NCBI RefSeq assembly: GCF_000568405.1
Contig: NZ_ARZY01000031.1
Location: 1-55,046 of the forward strand
Direction of reading: 5' to 3'
Length of the DNA: 55,046 nucleotides
DNA from: Catenovulum agarivorans DS-2
GTDB taxonomy: Bacteria > Pseudomonadota > Gammaproteobacteria > Enterobacterales > Alteromonadaceae
The notes below the pieces were generated by a model. It worked only from the letters and a program-made list of their open reading frames with translations. It had not been told where the DNA came from and did not search any database. Made by a program: the position numbers and the translations under genes. Each line of letters begins with the position of its first letter. Within the stretch, counting starts at the first letter, position 1. This document shows positions 1 through 10,121 of this stretch, piece after piece.

Positions 1-1
1 T

Positions 2-628
2 TTGGCTGCGCAAGCCTCTGGGTTAATGCGTTTTGCTGATATTGGCAACATGAGCAAACGAGAGTTAGATCAACTATTTGATATCTTGTTAGAGCTTAAA
101 TTTGACGGACACTTTAATGGCTTTTGGAATTCAGTACCCGAGTCAGTTGAATTTATGGCCAATGGTCGCGTTGTAATAGAAAGCATGTTTTCACCGGCAG
201 TTTCTGCACTAAACGCCCGCAATATACCAGTTGTTTTTGCCGCGCCAAAAGAAGGCTATCGAGGCTGGCATGGGGTAATGTGTTTGTCTGCCGCCACACA
301 AGGGATAAACAAAGACGTCGCATATGAATATATGAATTGGTGGTTATCAGGTTGGCCAGGTGCATTTATTGCGCGTCAAGGATATTATATTTCCAATCCC
401 GAGCGCTCTAAACCATATTTAGCTCAAGACGAATGGGATTATTGGTATATGGGCAAACCAGCCGCAAAAGCTTTAACTGGACCGGATGGTCGATTGAGTG
501 TACCGCAAGGTGATATTCGAACTGGCGGAAGTTACACAAAACGCATGAGTAATGTGGTGGTTTGGAATACAGTAATGCCCACTTACGAGTATAGTTTACA
601 AAAATGGTACGAATTTATTAGTGCTTGA
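2..628 (+). CDS. Extracellular solute-binding protein, C-terminal part (5' end outside window)
   Basis: The frame is open from the window edge, so the gene starts upstream and the apparent TTG start is not real. About 208 residues remain. They read like the C-terminal lobe of a family 1 / PotD-type periplasmic binding protein: a helix-rich segment with WLSGWPG, a loop with aromatic residues, and a final stretch ending in KWYEFISA. Such proteins bind polyamines, sugars or similar solutes in the periplasm. No permease or ATPase follows. The stop codon lies 7 bases before the start of a hybrid histidine kinase, whose Shine-Dalgarno GAGGG overlaps the stop region, so the two are co-translated. 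This suggests a ligand-sensing partner for the kinase (TorT/LuxP style) rather than a transport subunit. The ligand cannot be told. Confidence 0.75.
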   Translation: MAAQASGLMRFADIGNMSKRELDQLFDILLELKFDGHFNGFWNSVPESVEFMANGRVVIESMFSPAVSALNARNIPVVFAAPKEGYRGWHGVMCLSAATQGINKDVAYEYMNWWLSGWPGAFIARQGYYISNPERSKPYLAQDEWDYWYMGKPAAKALTGPDGRLSVPQGDIRTGGSYTKRMSNVVVWNTVMPTYEYSLQKWYEFISA

Positions 629-635
629 GGGTTAA

Positions 636-3287
636 ATGGACATCATCAATTTAGCAATGCGCCATGCTAGAACTTTGTCTGTGCAAATTATTGTTGCCGG
701 TCTAGTGTTCGCGTTATTACTAATTGGTGTTGCCTCTATCTTATTTCGCACGCAGGATGCGTTATCTACTAGCCTTAAACAAAACCAAGCGTCGATAGAT
801 GAAATTAACGCGGTTCGGTTGATCGAACGTGATGTAATTGATTTACAGCGCAATGTGCTCATATACAAAAGTACTGCGAGCAAATCAGCCCTCAAGCGTT
901 TTACTATGTTGTATCAAGACATCCAAGAAAACTTAGCGGCGCTCACTTCTTTAAAGCGCAATGATAAATTTTCAGATTATAGTCGGCGTATGCAATCGCA
1001 TTTAAAAGACTATCGAGATAATTTTAATACGGTAATAGACAACCGTTCGTTAAGGACAGAAATTGTACAAACTGAAATAACGACCATCTATACCGCTTTA
1101 CACCAACTGATTGAGCAAGCGATTATCGATCAACAATCTGCGCAAGAATTATTACAAGCTATAAAAATAGAGTTGCAAAACACAGAAGTCGCTTTGCTGC
1201 GCTATTTAGAACAACCAGACTCAACCCATACACAAGCTTTTGCCCAAGCTCATAGCGCTATAGTGGCACTAGTAACCCAACTACCAGAGCAAATTTCACA
1301 ACCTTTTAGCGAGTCTTTAACTGAGTTACACGAGCATTTTTACAACGTAGCTAATGTGACTCGAGGGTATAGCTTTTTGGTCAACGTAGTGATGGCTGGT
1401 ACCGCCAATGAGATTCTATTTCTCTCTAAGCAACTGAGTGCGATAGAAAGAGCGCAGATTACACGCAAAAACGAGCAAATTGTCAGTGCTGTTGAAGCGC
1501 AACGTCAGCAAGCATTGTTTATTTCCATGTTTGGATTACTCTTTGCTGTGGTGCTAGGTATTTACTTTGTGTTACGAATTTCGCGGCCGATTATTGACAT
1601 CACAAATGTTTTTCGTGCTTTATCACGAGACAAGCCCGTTGGGGTGATAACCCACAAACATAGAACGGATGAGGTTGGTGATTTAGCGAGGGCTGCTGAT
1701 ATCTTCCAACAAAAGATTATTCAAACTAAAGAGTTGTTATTGCAATCCCAAAGTTTAAATTTAGCTTTGTCTGAATCTAAACGGGAAGCCGAAGAGGCAA
1801 CTATCGCTAAAAGTCAGTTTCTAGCTAATATGAGTCATGAAATACGCACACCGATTAATGGTATTTTGGGTCTAGTACATTTGGTATTAGAAACTGATTT
1901 AGACTCAAAGCAGCGTGAGTATTTAGAAAAAGCTGATTATTCTAGTAAATTACTACTGAGTATTATCAGTGATGTATTGGATTTTTCAAAAATTGAGGCG
2001 GGCAAGCTTGATGTCGATTATTTGCCTTTCTCGACCCATGACTTTATTGATGGTTTGTTGGCTAATATTCATACCATAGAGCAGGCGAGCAAGGTGCAAG
2101 TTGTCTTAGAAGCAGAGCCAACAATCCCTGTTAGTTTGGTGGGTGATAGCATGCGCTTAACCCAAGTGGTCATGAATTTAACCAATAATGCATTAAAGTT
2201 TACCGAGCATGGCCAGGTTAAAATTCGCATGTGGGGTGAACACCTGGCTGGTAGCAATTATCGCTTATATGTGCAAGTCAAAGACACAGGTATAGGTATG
2301 GGAGCCGATCAACTTGAGCGTATTTTTGACTCTTTTTGCCAAGCGGACGCGTCTTCTCGACGCAAATATGGCGGCACTGGACTGGGGTTAACTATCGTTA
2401 GAGAGTTGTGTAATCTTATGGGAGGCGATGTTACGGCAAAATCTGTGTTAGATGAAGGCTCTGAGTTTAACTTAAATGTGATGCTTGAGGCCGATAGTGA
2501 CAACCAGATTATTGAAAGCCACCTCGCAAACCATGCAACTATACAAATATTTGGCAATGAGCCATGTTTTGAACGTTACTTAAAAGCCAGCCTAGCTGTT
2601 TACCAAAAACGTCGGCTTAGTACGTCGGCAAAATTTGAACCTGTTGATGGGCCTTTTGTCCTCATCTTGTCGCAGCGACTGTATGCGGATAATTATTTAT
2701 CCAATTTGGACACACAGCAACACGCGTTTTTAATTGTTGCCGATATTTGCCATAAAAGCTGGTTAGAGCAATTGGCAAAAGTGCCTAAGCGCAATATTTT
2801 GTACCGGCCTTATGGACCTAGAGAGTGGTCAGATAAAATCTCAAGTATGTTGGCCAGCTCTGACAATCAAGAGCAAGAACAATTACAGGTGGCTGAAGAT
2901 GAAGTGCCTAGCTTTGCTGAAGCAAAAGTATTATTGGTTGAAGACAATGAGATAAACCAACTTGTTGCACGGGCGATGTTAGAGAAATATCAAGTCGTGG
3001 TTGATGTTGCCGAAAATGGCCAAGTCGCGTTAGATAAAATCTCTGATGAAAATAGCTTTGAGCTGGTGTTTATGGATATTCAGATGCCAGTGATGGACGG
3101 TTATCAAGCAACCCGAGGGTTAAGAGAGAAAGGCTTTGCTAATTTACCTATTGTTGGCTTGTCTGCCAATGCTCTGCAGCAAGACTTTGAAGCGGCCAAA
3201 AAGGTAGGCATGGATGACTATCTAACAAAGCCGATTGATGAGCACAAGCTACTTGGAGTGCTTAGTCAATACTTAACCATAAAGTAG
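636..3287 (+). CDS. Hybrid sensor histidine kinase (TorS-like)
   Basis: An 883-residue inner-membrane kinase. Visible order: membrane helix at about 16-37, periplasmic helical sensor region to about 290, second membrane helix at about 291-313, HAMP to about 365, HisKA with the H-box [12 protein letters not shown] (phospho-acceptor His401), HATPase_c with N, G1 (DTGIGM) and G2 (GGTGLGL) boxes, a degenerate receiver-like stretch at about 625-735 with no acceptor Asp, and a C-terminal receiver with LLVEDNEIN and [11 protein letters not shown] (Asp814). There is no C-terminal Hpt domain, so a separate phosphotransfer protein or response regulator elsewhere is expected. The upstream binding-protein gene is 7 bases away and likely provides the sensed ligand complex. 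The family call is firm; the signal is unknown. Confidence 0.9.
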   Translation: MDIINLAMRHARTLSVQIIVAGLVFALLLIGVASILFRTQDALSTSLKQNQASIDEINAVRLIERDVIDLQRNVLIYKSTASKSALKRFTMLYQDIQENLAALTSLKRNDKFSDYSRRMQSHLKDYRDNFNTVIDNRSLRTEIVQTEITTIYTALHQLIEQAIIDQQSAQELLQAIKIELQNTEVALLRYLEQPDSTHTQAFAQAHSAIVALVTQLPEQISQPFSESLTELHEHFYNVANVTRGYSFLVNVVMAGTANEILFLSKQLSAIERAQITRKNEQIVSAVEAQRQQALFISMFGLLFAVVLGIYFVLRISRPIIDITNVFRALSRDKPVGVITHKHRTDEVGDLARAADIFQQKIIQTKELLLQSQSLNLALSESKREAEEATIAKSQFLANMSHEIRTPINGILGLVHLVLETDLDSKQREYLEKADYSSKLLLSIISDVLDFSKIEAGKLDVDYLPFSTHDFIDGLLANIHTIEQASKVQVVLEAEPTIPVSLVGDSMRLTQVVMNLTNNALKFTEHGQVKIRMWGEHLAGSNYRLYVQVKDTGIGMGADQLERIFDSFCQADASSRRKYGGTGLGLTIVRELCNLMGGDVTAKSVLDEGSEFNLNVMLEADSDNQIIESHLANHATIQIFGNEPCFERYLKASLAVYQKRRLSTSAKFEPVDGPFVLILSQRLYADNYLSNLDTQQHAFLIVADICHKSWLEQLAKVPKRNILYRPYGPREWSDKISSMLASSDNQEQEQLQVAEDEVPSFAEAKVLLVEDNEINQLVARAMLEKYQVVVDVAENGQVALDKISDENSFELVFMDIQMPVMDGYQATRGLREKGFANLPIVGLSANALQQDFEAAKKVGMDDYLTKPIDEHKLLGVLSQYLTIK

Positions 3288-3630
3288 CAAGCTGCGCCAT
3301 TTTGGTGAATTGAGTTTGTTGTAGTTGGTGAATGCACAAGCTTGATTATTTATTTCATTTATACTAAATATTATTTAAAGTTTATTGTTTGTTTGAATAT
3401 GGATTGATTTTCATTTTGACTGTGCTTTTTTATATGTGAATTTTGGTTTTGTGTGTTTGATACCTTGTATTGTTGTTATAAAGTTGTTGGTATAAGGATC
3501 TGTTGGTTGTTACTCTTCGACGAGAATTCATCTAGTCTCAATGCCTGTGCCTTGCTGTCATAATTTCGGCATGTAATTTGATTATCATATTCAAATGTAA
3601 AACCTCAAGTCGGGCGGGGCGTCAACGAAG
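3288..3630 (+). other. Intergenic region, no gene seen
   Basis: 343 bases between the kinase and the EAL gene. It is AT-rich and no frame has credible coding character. I looked for a c-di-GMP riboswitch and for a clear terminator and saw neither. A promoter for the EAL gene must lie here, but no confident -35/-10 pair stands out. Confidence 0.5.
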
Positions 3631-4995
3631 ATGGTAGATCTTGAACTGGGCATTTTGAATCGCAGTGCATTTTTTACGGAGTTAAAAACTGAATATCAAA
3701 ATGGCGTTAAAAATAATCAGCAAGCATTATTTATTGCACTAGAGTACGACTGTGTGTGTAAATTGCGCAGTGTTATATGTACCGAGCATATTAGTTTCTT
3801 GTTGGCGAATCTGGTTGAGGTTTTTAAAGCGCACTTGCCCGAACGTGCGATATTAGGCAGAAGTTTGAAAGAAATTAATGCCTATATTCCAAATGTTGAG
3901 TTGTCCGACTTAAATCAAATCATTCAGCGCTTACAAAACGCCTTCGAAATGCCGATCTACTTGCCTAACGGCCGCATGGTTGAAGTTAAACCCAAACTTT
4001 TATCTGCATTTTTACCCGGGATTTTACAAACGCCGAATGATCCTGATGCGGTGATTAATCAGCTTGCGATGTTTCTAGGACACGTTGACCAAATGGATCA
4101 AGTCAAAACGCATTTCCATTTAAATGAGCAAACTTTATCGTACCTAAATCAACGCATTCAGATTGATAAGCTAATTTTAGGGGCTCAAGCGAATGATGAG
4201 CTGTATGTACTTTATCAGCCAAAAGTTACTATGGGCAATCAAGGTATAATTGGGGCAGAAGCTCTAATTCGTTGGTCATCACCTCAGCTAGGTTTAGTGT
4301 CACCAGAGCAATTTATCCAACGTGCTGAATTTACAGGTATGATACAAGCCTTATCTCTATATGTTTTACAGGATGCCATTGTTTTATTAGATAGAGCTCG
4401 GGTACACAACGAACAATTTACCGTCAGCATTAACTTAACTGCTACTTGTATTGAGTCAGGTTATTTTATTGCTGAGCTTGAGCACTGTGTCAAGCATTCA
4501 GGACACCCAGCATCAGCCTTTGAGTTTGAAGTGACCGAAACCGTGGCCATACAGCACTATGAAACAGCCATAAAAGGATTGGAGCGCATTCATGCCTTGG
4601 GCTGTAAAATCGCCTTAGATGACTTTGGTACCGGATACTCTAGTTTATCTTGGTTGTCTAAGTTGCCGCTAGACACACTTAAAATTGATCGAACCTTTGT
4701 CAGCAATATGTTTAACTCAAATGCCGACGTACAAATAATCAAAGCTGTAATCGCGTTGGCTAAAGCATGTGAGCTAAATGTGATTGCAGAAGGTATTGAA
4801 ACGGAAGAGCAAGCCGAAGTTTTAGAGTCTTTAGGCTGTGAGCAGGGTCAAGGGTTTTATTTTGAGCGACCAATACACCCAGTTAAGTTATTACCGTTAA
4901 TTCAAGCGCAAAGCCACCAAAATGCGAAATATAAAGCCAAAGCACAACGGGCAAGTCGTCGGCTATGGCCAAATATTTTGAATAAGATGAATTAA
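3631..4995 (+). CDS. Degenerate GGDEF + EAL cyclic-di-GMP phosphodiesterase
   Basis: A 454-residue protein without membrane helices. Residues 1-165 align loosely with a GGDEF domain (it begins LGILNRSAFFTEL, like the usual D-x-LTGLPNR start) but lack a GGDEF signature, so this part is probably regulatory. Residues about 175-435 form an EAL domain with the expected catalytic and metal ligands: EALIRW (Glu210), a conserved Asn in SINLTA, VTETVA, DDFGTGYSS, LKIDRTF, AEGIETEEQ and EQGQGFYF. It should hydrolyse c-di-GMP to pGpG in the cytoplasm. It is transcribed alone, convergent with the ATP-grasp gene one base downstream. The start is supported only by a weak GAAG; no in-frame alternative is better. 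Confidence 0.9.
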   Translation: MVDLELGILNRSAFFTELKTEYQNGVKNNQQALFIALEYDCVCKLRSVICTEHISFLLANLVEVFKAHLPERAILGRSLKEINAYIPNVELSDLNQIIQRLQNAFEMPIYLPNGRMVEVKPKLLSAFLPGILQTPNDPDAVINQLAMFLGHVDQMDQVKTHFHLNEQTLSYLNQRIQIDKLILGAQANDELYVLYQPKVTMGNQGIIGAEALIRWSSPQLGLVSPEQFIQRAEFTGMIQALSLYVLQDAIVLLDRARVHNEQFTVSINLTATCIESGYFIAELEHCVKHSGHPASAFEFEVTETVAIQHYETAIKGLERIHALGCKIALDDFGTGYSSLSWLSKLPLDTLKIDRTFVSNMFNSNADVQIIKAVIALAKACELNVIAEGIETEEQAEVLESLGCEQGQGFYFERPIHPVKLLPLIQAQSHQNAKYKAKAQRASRRLWPNILNKMN

Positions 4996-4996
4996 T

Positions 4997-5938
4997 TTAC
5001 AATAAACTAAAAGCTTGTTGGCTGAACAAAACCCGCTCTATTGCGGTGCGGGTTTGTTGCTGTTTTTCGATCATTTTTAATCTTGGTTTCAAACCACAGC
5101 CGTTAGCGATTTGAATAGACAACCCAGGTCTTGCATTTAACTCAAGCAGTAGTGGGCCTTTTTCTACATCTAATACGATATCCGCACCTAGATAACCTAA
5201 CTGAGTTTTTTCATAACACTTAGCGGCGAGTTCAAGCATGTCTGTCCAATTGGGTACTTTGAGTTCGCTAAGCTTTTGTTGGGTGTCAGGGTGATACTCA
5301 ACTGGTTTGCCAAATTGCACCGCATGTAATGCCTGACCATTGGCTATATCTAGTCCAACGCCGACCGCGCCTTGGTGTAAATTTGCTTTGCCATCAGAAG
5401 CTTCGGTAGATAGGCGCATCATAGCCATCACTGGATAGCCTTTGAATATGATAATTCGAATATCAGGCACCCCTTCATAACTATAATCGCTAAACAGTTG
5501 ATCAAAGTTAATTAAGCGCTCAATAATGGCTTTGTCAACTTTGCCGCCTAAACTATACAAGCCTGCCAGAATGTTACTGCAGTGGTGTTGCAAATGTTCG
5601 ATATTCAGTTCACTGCCATTGGGTTTAGCAAAATTAGGGTTGGCATTGTTTTGAATTACTAATATACCTTTTCCACCACTACCTTGCGCTGGTTTAATGA
5701 CAAACCCGCCTGTGCTGGGTAATAAAGTCATCAAGTTATTGATCTGTGATTGGTGCTCTATTGTTGCGATTAATTCAGGTACATGGATATCAGAATTTTC
5801 CAATAAACGTTTAGTTGCCAGTTTATTGTCGACTAGTGGGTAGAGCTTACGCTCGTTGTAACGCGCAATATATTTTATATTGCGCTCATTCATACCTAAT
5901 ATGCCAAGGCTGGCTAATTTAAACGGATTTACCAGCAT
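4997..5938 (-). CDS. RimK-type ATP-grasp ligase (alpha-L-glutamate ligase-like)
   Basis: 313 residues with an ATP-grasp fold: a nucleotide-binding loop GFVIKPAQGSGGKGILV, a central beta segment with PDIRIIIFKG, the MMRLST stretch, and the metal-binding end LLELNARPGLSIQIANG. This matches the RimK-related 'alpha-L-glutamate ligase-like' family that always travels with a 7TM inactive-transglutaminase protein. The reaction is expected to be ATP-dependent carboxylate-amine ligation, but the substrate is not known from sequence. The start codon lies 20 bases inside the end of the upstream 7TM gene, so the two are translationally coupled. With the retropepsin-like lipoprotein it forms a three-gene operon. 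Confidence 0.85.
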   Translation of the reverse strand: MLVNPFKLASLGILGMNERNIKYIARYNERKLYPLVDNKLATKRLLENSDIHVPELIATIEHQSQINNLMTLLPSTGGFVIKPAQGSGGKGILVIQNNANPNFAKPNGSELNIEHLQHHCSNILAGLYSLGGKVDKAIIERLINFDQLFSDYSYEGVPDIRIIIFKGYPVMAMMRLSTEASDGKANLHQGAVGVGLDIANGQALHAVQFGKPVEYHPDTQQKLSELKVPNWTDMLELAAKCYEKTQLGYLGADIVLDVEKGPLLLELNARPGLSIQIANGCGLKPRLKMIEKQQQTRTAIERVLFSQQAFSLL

Positions 5939-7448
5939 ATCTCTCTACCAATGATTTAAAGCGAGCAAGTTCAAACAATCGATAACCTGTATAGTTGCCG
6001 AGTGCTAAAATGGCCGCGAGCAAAATTAATTGCACACCCAAAAAGTTAAAAGTGAGATGACGAATAAATTCATTGGTCATAGCTAAATAGGCAATTACAG
6101 CAGTTAATAAGCTGCCACCGCCTTGAATCACCACTTCTTTTGCACCTTCTTCTTCCCATAACACAGACATACGCTCAATTGTCCATGACAAGATAATCAT
6201 CGGGAAAAAGGTTACTTTGAGCCCTTCACTTAAACCAATTTGGTAACTCAATAAACTAAATAGCGTGATAATGGCGATAACACTGATGATTACTGCTGAT
6301 ATTCGCGCGACCAATAGTAAGTTTAAATGAGATAGGTAACTGCGTAGTAATAAGCCGGTAAAGACAATTAAAGTAAAGCCAACTAACCCGGTAACTAAAG
6401 AAGTTTGAATAAATGCGAGTGCGATCAACACTGGCATAAAGGTACCTGATGTACGTAAGCCGACGAGTATGCGCAACATACACACAATTAGCGCGCCGAC
6501 CGGCAGTAGTAAAATAGTTTTGAATAGCGCTTGCTCTTCTAGCGGCAAGCTATGGATTGAGAAGTTGACTAAACTTTGTTGGACATTTTGTTGTGCTTTA
6601 ATTGCGGAAGCTATGGTTTCTTGGTGTTTGATGATTGAGAAGCTGACTTTCGAATCAAAGCCGCCCATCACCTCTAACATTGGCATATCTTGTTGTTGCC
6701 ATAACAACATATCTTGCGGTTTACCACGTTTGCCCGTTGCAGGGTCGAATATTACCGAGTTTTGGCCACTCTGCCACACTTTCACCAATGGAACTAAAGG
6801 TTGACGACGTCGGCCATCCTCTAGCTTCACCGCATGGATAACACTGGCGGCAATCCCAGCGTGATTTAGCAGTTTAACCGCAAGTTTAGCTGGCTCAGAC
6901 TCTTCATCTCGCAACAAGGCTAAGTTCTGCTGGTTTTGCTGTGTGGTTAAGAGTTGAAATAGTTGTTGTGCATAACTGATCGAGTCTGCTGAAATTGATA
7001 ATAACTGCTGATTGATTTGTTCAGCAGCGGTTAAATAGGGTTCTGCTAGGCTTACTGGTGGAATGGCGGGTGGTGTTGACTCGATATCGTTTTGCAACTG
7101 GTCATGTAAAAAATCAACCCGATAAAATAGAGTTTGTTCACCCTGAGCTTGGCGAATGCTCCATTCCAAAATGTTTTCATTGTCTAAATATGCAACACCA
7201 TACCCGGAAGATGCGCTAGATTCTGATAAAACAGCGTAACCTTGCTGACTACTTGGACGCGCCAGTTTAATTTTTACTGGCCCATTGTCGGCAGTAAACT
7301 CCACTCGAGCTTCTATCGACCAAGTTGTTAAAGTTTCACCGGGCAAAAATGGCACTTGAAAGGTTAGGTGGCGGTATATCGACATCACCAAACCTGTTAC
7401 AAATAATACGCCAATCAAAGCATAAAAAGGCCATCGGGCATACTGCAT
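5919..7448 (-). CDS. Inactive transglutaminase fused to 7TM region
   Basis: 509 residues. An N-terminal anchor helix lies at about 8-25. A periplasmic domain of about 26-300 resembles a transglutaminase fold whose catalytic Cys-His-Asp triad is not visible, and a C-terminal block of about seven membrane helices lies at about 310-500. This is the architecture of the 'inactive transglutaminase, 7TM' family. The likely role is a membrane scaffold linking the periplasmic protease to the cytoplasmic ATP-grasp enzyme (inference). The start has a good AAGGA 8 bases upstream. The gene sits 10 bases after the retropepsin-like gene and overlaps the next gene by 20 bases. Confidence 0.85.
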   Translation of the reverse strand: MQYARWPFYALIGVLFVTGLVMSIYRHLTFQVPFLPGETLTTWSIEARVEFTADNGPVKIKLARPSSQQGYAVLSESSASSGYGVAYLDNENILEWSIRQAQGEQTLFYRVDFLHDQLQNDIESTPPAIPPVSLAEPYLTAAEQINQQLLSISADSISYAQQLFQLLTTQQNQQNLALLRDEESEPAKLAVKLLNHAGIAASVIHAVKLEDGRRRQPLVPLVKVWQSGQNSVIFDPATGKRGKPQDMLLWQQQDMPMLEVMGGFDSKVSFSIIKHQETIASAIKAQQNVQQSLVNFSIHSLPLEEQALFKTILLLPVGALIVCMLRILVGLRTSGTFMPVLIALAFIQTSLVTGLVGFTLIVFTGLLLRSYLSHLNLLLVARISAVIISVIAIITLFSLLSYQIGLSEGLKVTFFPMIILSWTIERMSVLWEEEGAKEVVIQGGGSLLTAVIAYLAMTNEFIRHLTFNFLGVQLILLAAILALGNYTGYRLFELARFKSLVERYAGKSV

Positions 7449-7458
7449 GGAGATTTCC

Positions 7459-8184
7459 TTATGATTTTACTTTAGGGTGGATAAATGACTTACCCACTTC
7501 GATTAAAGTGATGTCTTGTAAAAACTCGCGGCCGAGCAATACTGGGTAATCCATATCAGTTCTATCTGCCAAGGTAAATTCAGCCTCTTGCTGGAGGTCG
7601 TTACCCAGTTTTACGACCAGTTTGATGACGGTTCTACGCTCCAGTTTATCAGATGAAGCTTGGCGTATTCGTGCGGTCCTAACCACTTTGGCTTCCATAT
7701 CATAGTCTAATTTAGCTTCTGTATGCGTTAAGGTGAATTTAACCCAGTCTTCCCCATCTCGTTCAAAACGCATGATATTTTTAGCGCTGATAGAGGAGGT
7801 GGTTGCACCTGAGTCGACACGAGCTTGGATATGTCTTTGTACAGAAGGCACAAAAATCCATTCAACCTCGCCTACAACTGTTTTGCCATTTAATTTATTA
7901 GATGTTTCGGCACATTGTTGGTTTTCTTGTTGTGAGGTCTGATTAAGCTGTTTATATATTTTATCGAGCTTTTTACTGGTTTGTTGCTGCTGTTTATCGA
8001 GTTTATTTAAACTTTGCTGTTGGTTTGAACATACCTGAGCAAAGGTTTTTTTCAGCTCTACTAGATTCTCTTGCTTGGATGTATCAGATGCATTAGGTGT
8101 CATCGAACAAGCCGGTAATAGTGCACATAACACAAATATTGGTAGGCTTGTTCTATTTGGGTGAGTAAATAGAGTATTTAACAT
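7459..8184 (-). CDS. Retropepsin-like protease, putative lipoprotein (RimK/LysX-associated family)
   Basis: 241 residues. The N-terminus has a signal sequence ending in a lipobox-like LLPAC (Cys26), followed by a Q/K-rich coiled coil at about 35-90. The C-terminal domain carries VDSGATTSSISA, which is the D-S-G-A active-site signature of retropepsin-like aspartic proteases, and a late VLLGREFL strand. The family has been labelled 'ATP-dependent zinc protease', but the visible motif favours an aspartic protease. It is first in an operon with the 7TM and ATP-grasp genes. AGGA upstream of the ATG supports the start. The substrate is unknown. Confidence 0.8.
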   Translation of the reverse strand: MLNTLFTHPNRTSLPIFVLCALLPACSMTPNASDTSKQENLVELKKTFAQVCSNQQQSLNKLDKQQQQTSKKLDKIYKQLNQTSQQENQQCAETSNKLNGKTVVGEVEWIFVPSVQRHIQARVDSGATTSSISAKNIMRFERDGEDWVKFTLTHTEAKLDYDMEAKVVRTARIRQASSDKLERRTVIKLVVKLGNDLQQEAEFTLADRTDMDYPVLLGREFLQDITLIEVGKSFIHPKVKS

Positions 8185-8286
8185 ACGTCCTAGTCTAGCG
8201 TTAAATAAAATCTATCTTCTCACCACTTAATTGTTTCCCGCAAGGGGTTGAAGGTAAAAAATTGCACTAATGCTATTTTTTACTAT

Positions 8287-9996
8287 TTATTTTGCTAAAT
8301 AGCGGGCTTTTTTATTGGCTTTTAGTTTAGTTATATCGACCAAGACTAAGCCGTCTATGCAGTCGGCAAAATCAGGGTCAACCCCAAAATCTAAAAATTT
8401 AACGCCATCTTCTTCACACAGTTCGCTGTATTGTTTATACAGTGTTGGCACACTGGTTCCCATGTTGGCGAGCATAGATTTCAGTTTAGCAAAATCCGTT
8501 TTGTAGTTATCGCCGGTGAACTCAGTTTTCAGAACCGAAATAACATCATTGGGTATTTTATACGGTTGTTTCGAGCTGGCGATAACTTCTTGGTGTTGAA
8601 AATACAATTTGTAAAAATATACCATTAAATCTTTTGCTGGTTTAGGCATGCTATTACTCATGCTTACAGGGCCAAAAAGATAACGAATGTTAGGATGTTT
8701 TTTTAGAAACGCTCCAATACCGTACCAGAGGTAATCAAGGCTGCGCATTCCCCAATATTTTGGTTGAACAAAGCTGCGGCCAAGTTCGAGACCATGCTCG
8801 AAGTATTTTTGCATTTGTTGGTCATAAATGAACAAAGAGTCTGTGTATAAACCGTGTTGCCCATGTGCTTGAATGATCTCAAGTGTTTGGCCTAGGCGAT
8901 AAGCACCAACAATTTCTTGTTCTTGTTTATCCCATAAGATCAAGTGCTCATAATAAGCGTCGTATTTATCTATGTCGCGCTTTTTGCCACTGCCTTCGCC
9001 AACCGCTCTGAAAGATAACTCTCTTAAGCGGCCAATTTCTCGCATAATTGGCGAGCTGTCTTCAAACTTGTATAGATAGATATCTTTGTTGTCGGCGGTT
9101 TGACCTAACAACTCACAATTATAAATGGCTTTGGCCAATTCTTGACGATGTTCTGGACGTGCTATGGCCGATTCGGTAACAAAGCAGCCTTTTTTTTGTT
9201 TACCAATACGGTACAAATGGCGCTGGAAAAGTCTTATTTTTTCTTTATTGGTGAGTTGGCTGCCTTTAAAGCTGTCGTATGGTATGAGCTCACCAACTCG
9301 TACGGGCATATTTTTATCTTGTTGTTTAAACATTTCGTTGACCAAAAATAAGGTCGAAAGTGGTTTGTACAACATAGATAACAGATAAAAAGAGTTGGAG
9401 TTTTTCCCTTGAACATGAATTGGCAATATAGGCGATTGAGTTGCTTGGGCCAATTTAAGGAAGCCACCATTCCAGCGACTGTCGCGAATACCTGCTGGTT
9501 TTAACCGCGAGACTTCGCCTGCTGGAAATATAATGACGGCGCCGTTGTTATTGAGATAATCTTGGATCCCTCGGATATTTTCTCTTGCGGTGCGTCCTGC
9601 CATATTATTGACTGGCAATAACATTGGACGGAGTGGCTCAATTGCCATCAATAATTCATTGGCAACAACTTTAAAATCTTTACGAACTTCGCTGACTAAT
9701 TTAATTAATGCTAGCCCATCCAATGAACCGATAGGGTGGTTGGCAATAATCACACAGCGCCCTTGGCTGGGGATCCGCTCTAAGTCTCTGGCTGAAATGG
9801 TGTAGCTGAAATCAAAATATTCGAGTGACTGTTCAACAAAATCTAAACCACGTAAATGTGGGTAATGATCGGCGAACTCGATGAACTCTTGTTCATGTAA
9901 AAGTCTTTTGAGAACTTTACGCGTAAGCGTGCTCAAAATAGGGTGTTTTTGTAGTTGAGGTAGATTTTTCTCTATAACTTCTTCAACAGTAAACAT
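8287..9996 (-). CDS. olsF: Bifunctional ornithine-lipid synthase, OlsF type (acyltransferase + GNAT-like N-acyltransferase)
   Basis: 569 residues with two fused acyltransferase domains. Residues about 60-260 are PlsC/LPLAT-like with NHPIGSLD (His87-x5-Asp93, the spacing used in the hemolysin-like branch) and FPAGEVSR. Residues about 290-500 resemble the OlsB/hemolysin N-acyltransferase with REIGRLRELSFRAVGEGSG, YRLG and ELGRSFV. In OlsF proteins the C-terminal domain makes lyso-ornithine lipid from ornithine and acyl-ACP, and the N-terminal domain adds the second acyl chain. This gives phosphorus-free membrane lipids, often used when phosphate is scarce. AGGAG 8 bases before the ATG fixes the start. 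I saw no Pho box upstream. The symbol rests on the domain fusion and length. Confidence 0.75.
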   Translation of the reverse strand: MFTVEEVIEKNLPQLQKHPILSTLTRKVLKRLLHEQEFIEFADHYPHLRGLDFVEQSLEYFDFSYTISARDLERIPSQGRCVIIANHPIGSLDGLALIKLVSEVRKDFKVVANELLMAIEPLRPMLLPVNNMAGRTARENIRGIQDYLNNNGAVIIFPAGEVSRLKPAGIRDSRWNGGFLKLAQATQSPILPIHVQGKNSNSFYLLSMLYKPLSTLFLVNEMFKQQDKNMPVRVGELIPYDSFKGSQLTNKEKIRLFQRHLYRIGKQKKGCFVTESAIARPEHRQELAKAIYNCELLGQTADNKDIYLYKFEDSSPIMREIGRLRELSFRAVGEGSGKKRDIDKYDAYYEHLILWDKQEQEIVGAYRLGQTLEIIQAHGQHGLYTDSLFIYDQQMQKYFEHGLELGRSFVQPKYWGMRSLDYLWYGIGAFLKKHPNIRYLFGPVSMSNSMPKPAKDLMVYFYKLYFQHQEVIASSKQPYKIPNDVISVLKTEFTGDNYKTDFAKLKSMLANMGTSVPTLYKQYSELCEEDGVKFLDFGVDPDFADCIDGLVLVDITKLKANKKARYLAK

Positions 9997-10057
9997 GGTT
10001 CAGCTCCTAATAAATAACAGCTGAACTCTAACGAGATAGTGTGAACAGTGGATGCAA

Positions 10058-10104
10058 CTTTTATTGCATTTTTGTTGCTGATAATTTGCTCAATGCAATA
10101 AAAG
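10058..10104. repeat. 12-bp inverted repeat upstream of olsF
   Basis: CTTTTATTGCAT at 10058-10069 is matched by its exact complement at 10093-10104, with a 23-base loop. It lies between the end of the LpxH-like gene and the olsF start. It could be a terminator stem for the former or an operator for the latter; there is no T tract after the stem on the minus strand, which makes the operator reading a little more likely. Confidence 0.45.
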
Positions 10105-10121
10105 CTGTTCGGCCAACTGAG

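Noticed and set aside
3288-3630. c-di-GMP riboswitch before the EAL gene
   Set aside because: I looked for the conserved GEMM core and did not see it.
9997-10121. Pho box upstream of olsF
   Set aside because: No pair of CTGTCAT-like repeats with proper spacing is present.
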